A DNA stretch of 64,000 nt, taken from the NCBI GenBank assembly GCA_023662825.1, contig JAMPIH010000008.1, positions 1 through 64,000 on the forward strand. The letters are read 5' to 3'. The notes beneath the pieces were generated by a model. The model had not been told where the DNA came from and did no database searches. It worked only from the letters and a program-made list of their open reading frames with translations. The first letter of the stretch is position 1, and each line of letters starts with the position of its first letter. The position numbers and the translations under genes were made by a program. Below, in pieces: positions 62,655 through 64,000 of this stretch. The stretch comes from Bacteroides sp. (GTDB lineage Bacteria > Bacteroidota > Bacteroidia > Bacteroidales > P3).

Positions 62655-63535
62655 TGCTACAAGCGTATTATAAATCTGCTGATAGATATTTTACGCTATT
62701 GCATGGCGACAGCGTGAAATGTTTGAATTCTTTTGATTTTCAGTTTGACATGATTTTTGCTGACCCTCCCTATCATTTGTCAAATAATGGAATCAGCATT
62801 CAAAGCGGCAAGGTGGTTTCTGTCAACAAAGGAGAGTGGGATAAGTCAAAGGGCTTTGAAGATGACTATATCTTTGACAAAACATGGCTTGCCGCATGTA
62901 GGGAAAAATTGAAGAAGGAAGGAACGATTTGGATTAGTGGAACCTATCATAATATCTTCTCCATTGCCCGTTGTCTTACGGAATTGGGTTTTAAAATTCT
63001 CAATTGCATAACATGGGTCAAGACAAATCCACCGCCCAATATATCCTGCCGCTACTTCACTTACTCGGCGGAGTACATCTTGTGGGCCCGGAAGGAGGGA
63101 AAGACCGCGCATTATTTCAATTATGAACTTATGAAAGAAATTAATGGCGGTACGCAAATGAGGGATGTTTGGACGCTTCCTGCGATTGCAAAGTGGGAAA
63201 AGTCCTGTGGAAAGCATCCTACACAAAAGCCGCTGAGTGTGTTGTCCAGAATTATTCAGGCCTCGACGAAACCGGGCGCATGGATTTTGGACCCGTTTGC
63301 AGGTAGCAGCACGACCGGTATCGCGGCTAATCTTCTTGGACGGAAGTATCTAGGCATTGATTTGTCTGAAGACTTCCTGAAAATAAGTGTAGCCAGAAAA
63401 GAAGAGATTACATCGGTTTCAAAGGCAAAGGAATACCTTGGGAAACTGCAAAAGCAGTCTCGTTTGTTTGCCGATAAGGATATACAGGTTATAAACGATA
63501 TGGAACCCGGCTACGGAGTGGACCTGCCATTTTAG
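62654..63535 (+). CDS. dpnA: DpnA-like adenine methyltransferase (beta class)
   Basis: A 293-residue methyltransferase with catalytic motif IV (DMIFADPPYHLSNNG) before SAM-binding motif I (DPFAGSSTTGIAANLLGRKYLGIDL), that is, a beta-class arrangement. In S. pneumoniae, DpnA methylates GATC in single-stranded DNA, which protects DNA entering by transformation. By analogy this gene would cover hemimethylated or single-stranded sites. Its ATG overlaps the nuclease stop codon by 1 bp (TAATG). AT-rich like the rest of the island. Confidence 0.87.
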   Translation: MLQAYYKSADRYFTLLHGDSVKCLNSFDFQFDMIFADPPYHLSNNGISIQSGKVVSVNKGEWDKSKGFEDDYIFDKTWLAACREKLKKEGTIWISGTYHNIFSIARCLTELGFKILNCITWVKTNPPPNISCRYFTYSAEYILWARKEGKTAHYFNYELMKEINGGTQMRDVWTLPAIAKWEKSCGKHPTQKPLSVLSRIIQASTKPGAWILDPFAGSSTTGIAANLLGRKYLGIDLSEDFLKISVARKEEITSVSKAKEYLGKLQKQSRLFADKDIQVINDMEPGYGVDLPF

Positions 63536-63559
63536 TCTGGTTCTTCAAGTTGATTAAAA

Positions 63560-64000
63560 ATGCAAGAAGTAAACTCACAGGAAACCTCGCGGGCGTATGC
63601 TTTCGAGATGTGGATGAAGGCGCCTATGCCGATGGTTACTTTTTTCAAGACCTTGGATGTTTCGCGGCTTGTGCGTAAAAGCCGGAAAACGGGAATGAAA
63701 TTCAATATGCTGATGTGCCATTGCATCGGCAAGGCGGCAAGCGGCGTAAAGGAATTTTATCTGCTTCCCGTCGGCGACAAACTGATGCAGTACGGCAGCC
63801 TTGCGGTGAACACCATTGTGATGAATAGGGAAGGAGAGGTGAGTTCCTGCGATGTTCCGTTTACCGAAGATTTGGAAACGTTTAACAAGGATTATCTGCG
63901 CTTGACCCGGCAAGTGGCGGAAGCCTGCGTCAACCACGACATTACAGAGAGCATGGTGATTGGAACCTCCGCGCTGGCGCAGTACGAGATAGACGGTGCG
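63560..64000 (+). CDS. Chloramphenicol acetyltransferase-like protein (5' part, partial)
   Basis: 147 codons run off the right edge. Family resemblance is clear from MPMVTFFKTLDVSRLVRKSRKTG, FNMLMCHCIGKAASGVKEFYLLPVGDKLMQYGSLAVNTIV and GEVSSCDVPFTEDLETFN. The catalytic His of CAT (HHAVCDG) would lie further downstream, outside the window, so activity cannot be judged. The GC content is back to host level, so it marks the right border of the defence island. It may be a housekeeping acetyltransferase rather than an antibiotic-resistance gene. Confidence 0.75.
   Translation, partial: MQEVNSQETSRAYAFEMWMKAPMPMVTFFKTLDVSRLVRKSRKTGMKFNMLMCHCIGKAASGVKEFYLLPVGDKLMQYGSLAVNTIVMNREGEVSSCDVPFTEDLETFNKDYLRLTRQVAEACVNHDITESMVIGTSALAQYEIDGA

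Overview
The window looks like a chromosomal segment of a GC-rich member of the Bacteroidales (phylum Bacteroidota). Four things point there: many promoters carry the Bacteroidota -7 element TAnnTTTG, Shine-Dalgarno sites are largely absent, two proteins end in type IX secretion (T9SS) type A sorting domains (YPNP near the start, GxYxxRL near the end), and the gene families are typical of the group (SusC-style TonB receptors, a PorE-like OmpA protein, a Xep-like RND pump, a flavodiiron protein). The genus cannot be fixed from the sequence alone.

Layout. 1-3.9 kb: an outer-membrane gene tail, a 32-bp-period direct-repeat array, a LytS/LytTR two-component pair, a degenerate M28-like peptidase and a conserved membrane protein. 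3.9-13 kb: flavodiiron protein, CoA-transferase, secreted endo/exonuclease/phosphatase, C1B peptidase, PorE-like OmpA protein with a degenerate retropepsin-like C-terminus, and purM. 13-30 kb: a surface/secretion region with a TonB receptor, a small PCMD-like T9SS cargo, a DinD-family gene set among palindromic repeats, and two ~1,900-residue InlB-B-repeat proteins in tandem. 30-35 kb: a pseudo-ureohydrolase, alkaline phosphatase, MTA/SAH nucleosidase and methyltransferase. 35-42 kb: a minus-strand TetR-TolC-MFP-RND-PII-like efflux operon. 42-43 kb: a toxin-antitoxin pair. 43-59 kb: housekeeping genes (ffh, folD, glmM-like, pgk, miaA, cca, mreBCD, methylmalonyl-CoA mutase large subunit, pepE). 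59.5-63.5 kb: an AT-rich defence island holding an AbiJ-like HEPN gene with a membrane coiled-coil partner and a complete DpnII-type (GATC) restriction-modification system. The window ends inside a chloramphenicol-acetyltransferase-like gene.

The most unusual structure is at 16.97-18.43 kb. A 28-bp palindrome that encodes the conserved D-H-F-R-E-V-T-K-M-I segment of the DinD-family protein also occurs five times in the non-coding DNA around the gene, two copies upstream and three downstream. Neighbouring flank copies are 121-124 bp apart, and the similarity of some copies to dinD extends beyond the palindrome. Because it is a palindrome, both strands encode almost the same peptide. This resembles a coding palindrome that has been copied into its own flanks, or an array of sites related to the gene. 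Other notable points are four repeats exactly 32 bp apart (three helical turns) upstream of the sensor kinase, three enzyme-fold proteins that have lost catalytic residues, twin giant repeat proteins of which only one has a T9SS signal, and the possible AbiJ/coiled-coil two-gene defence unit.
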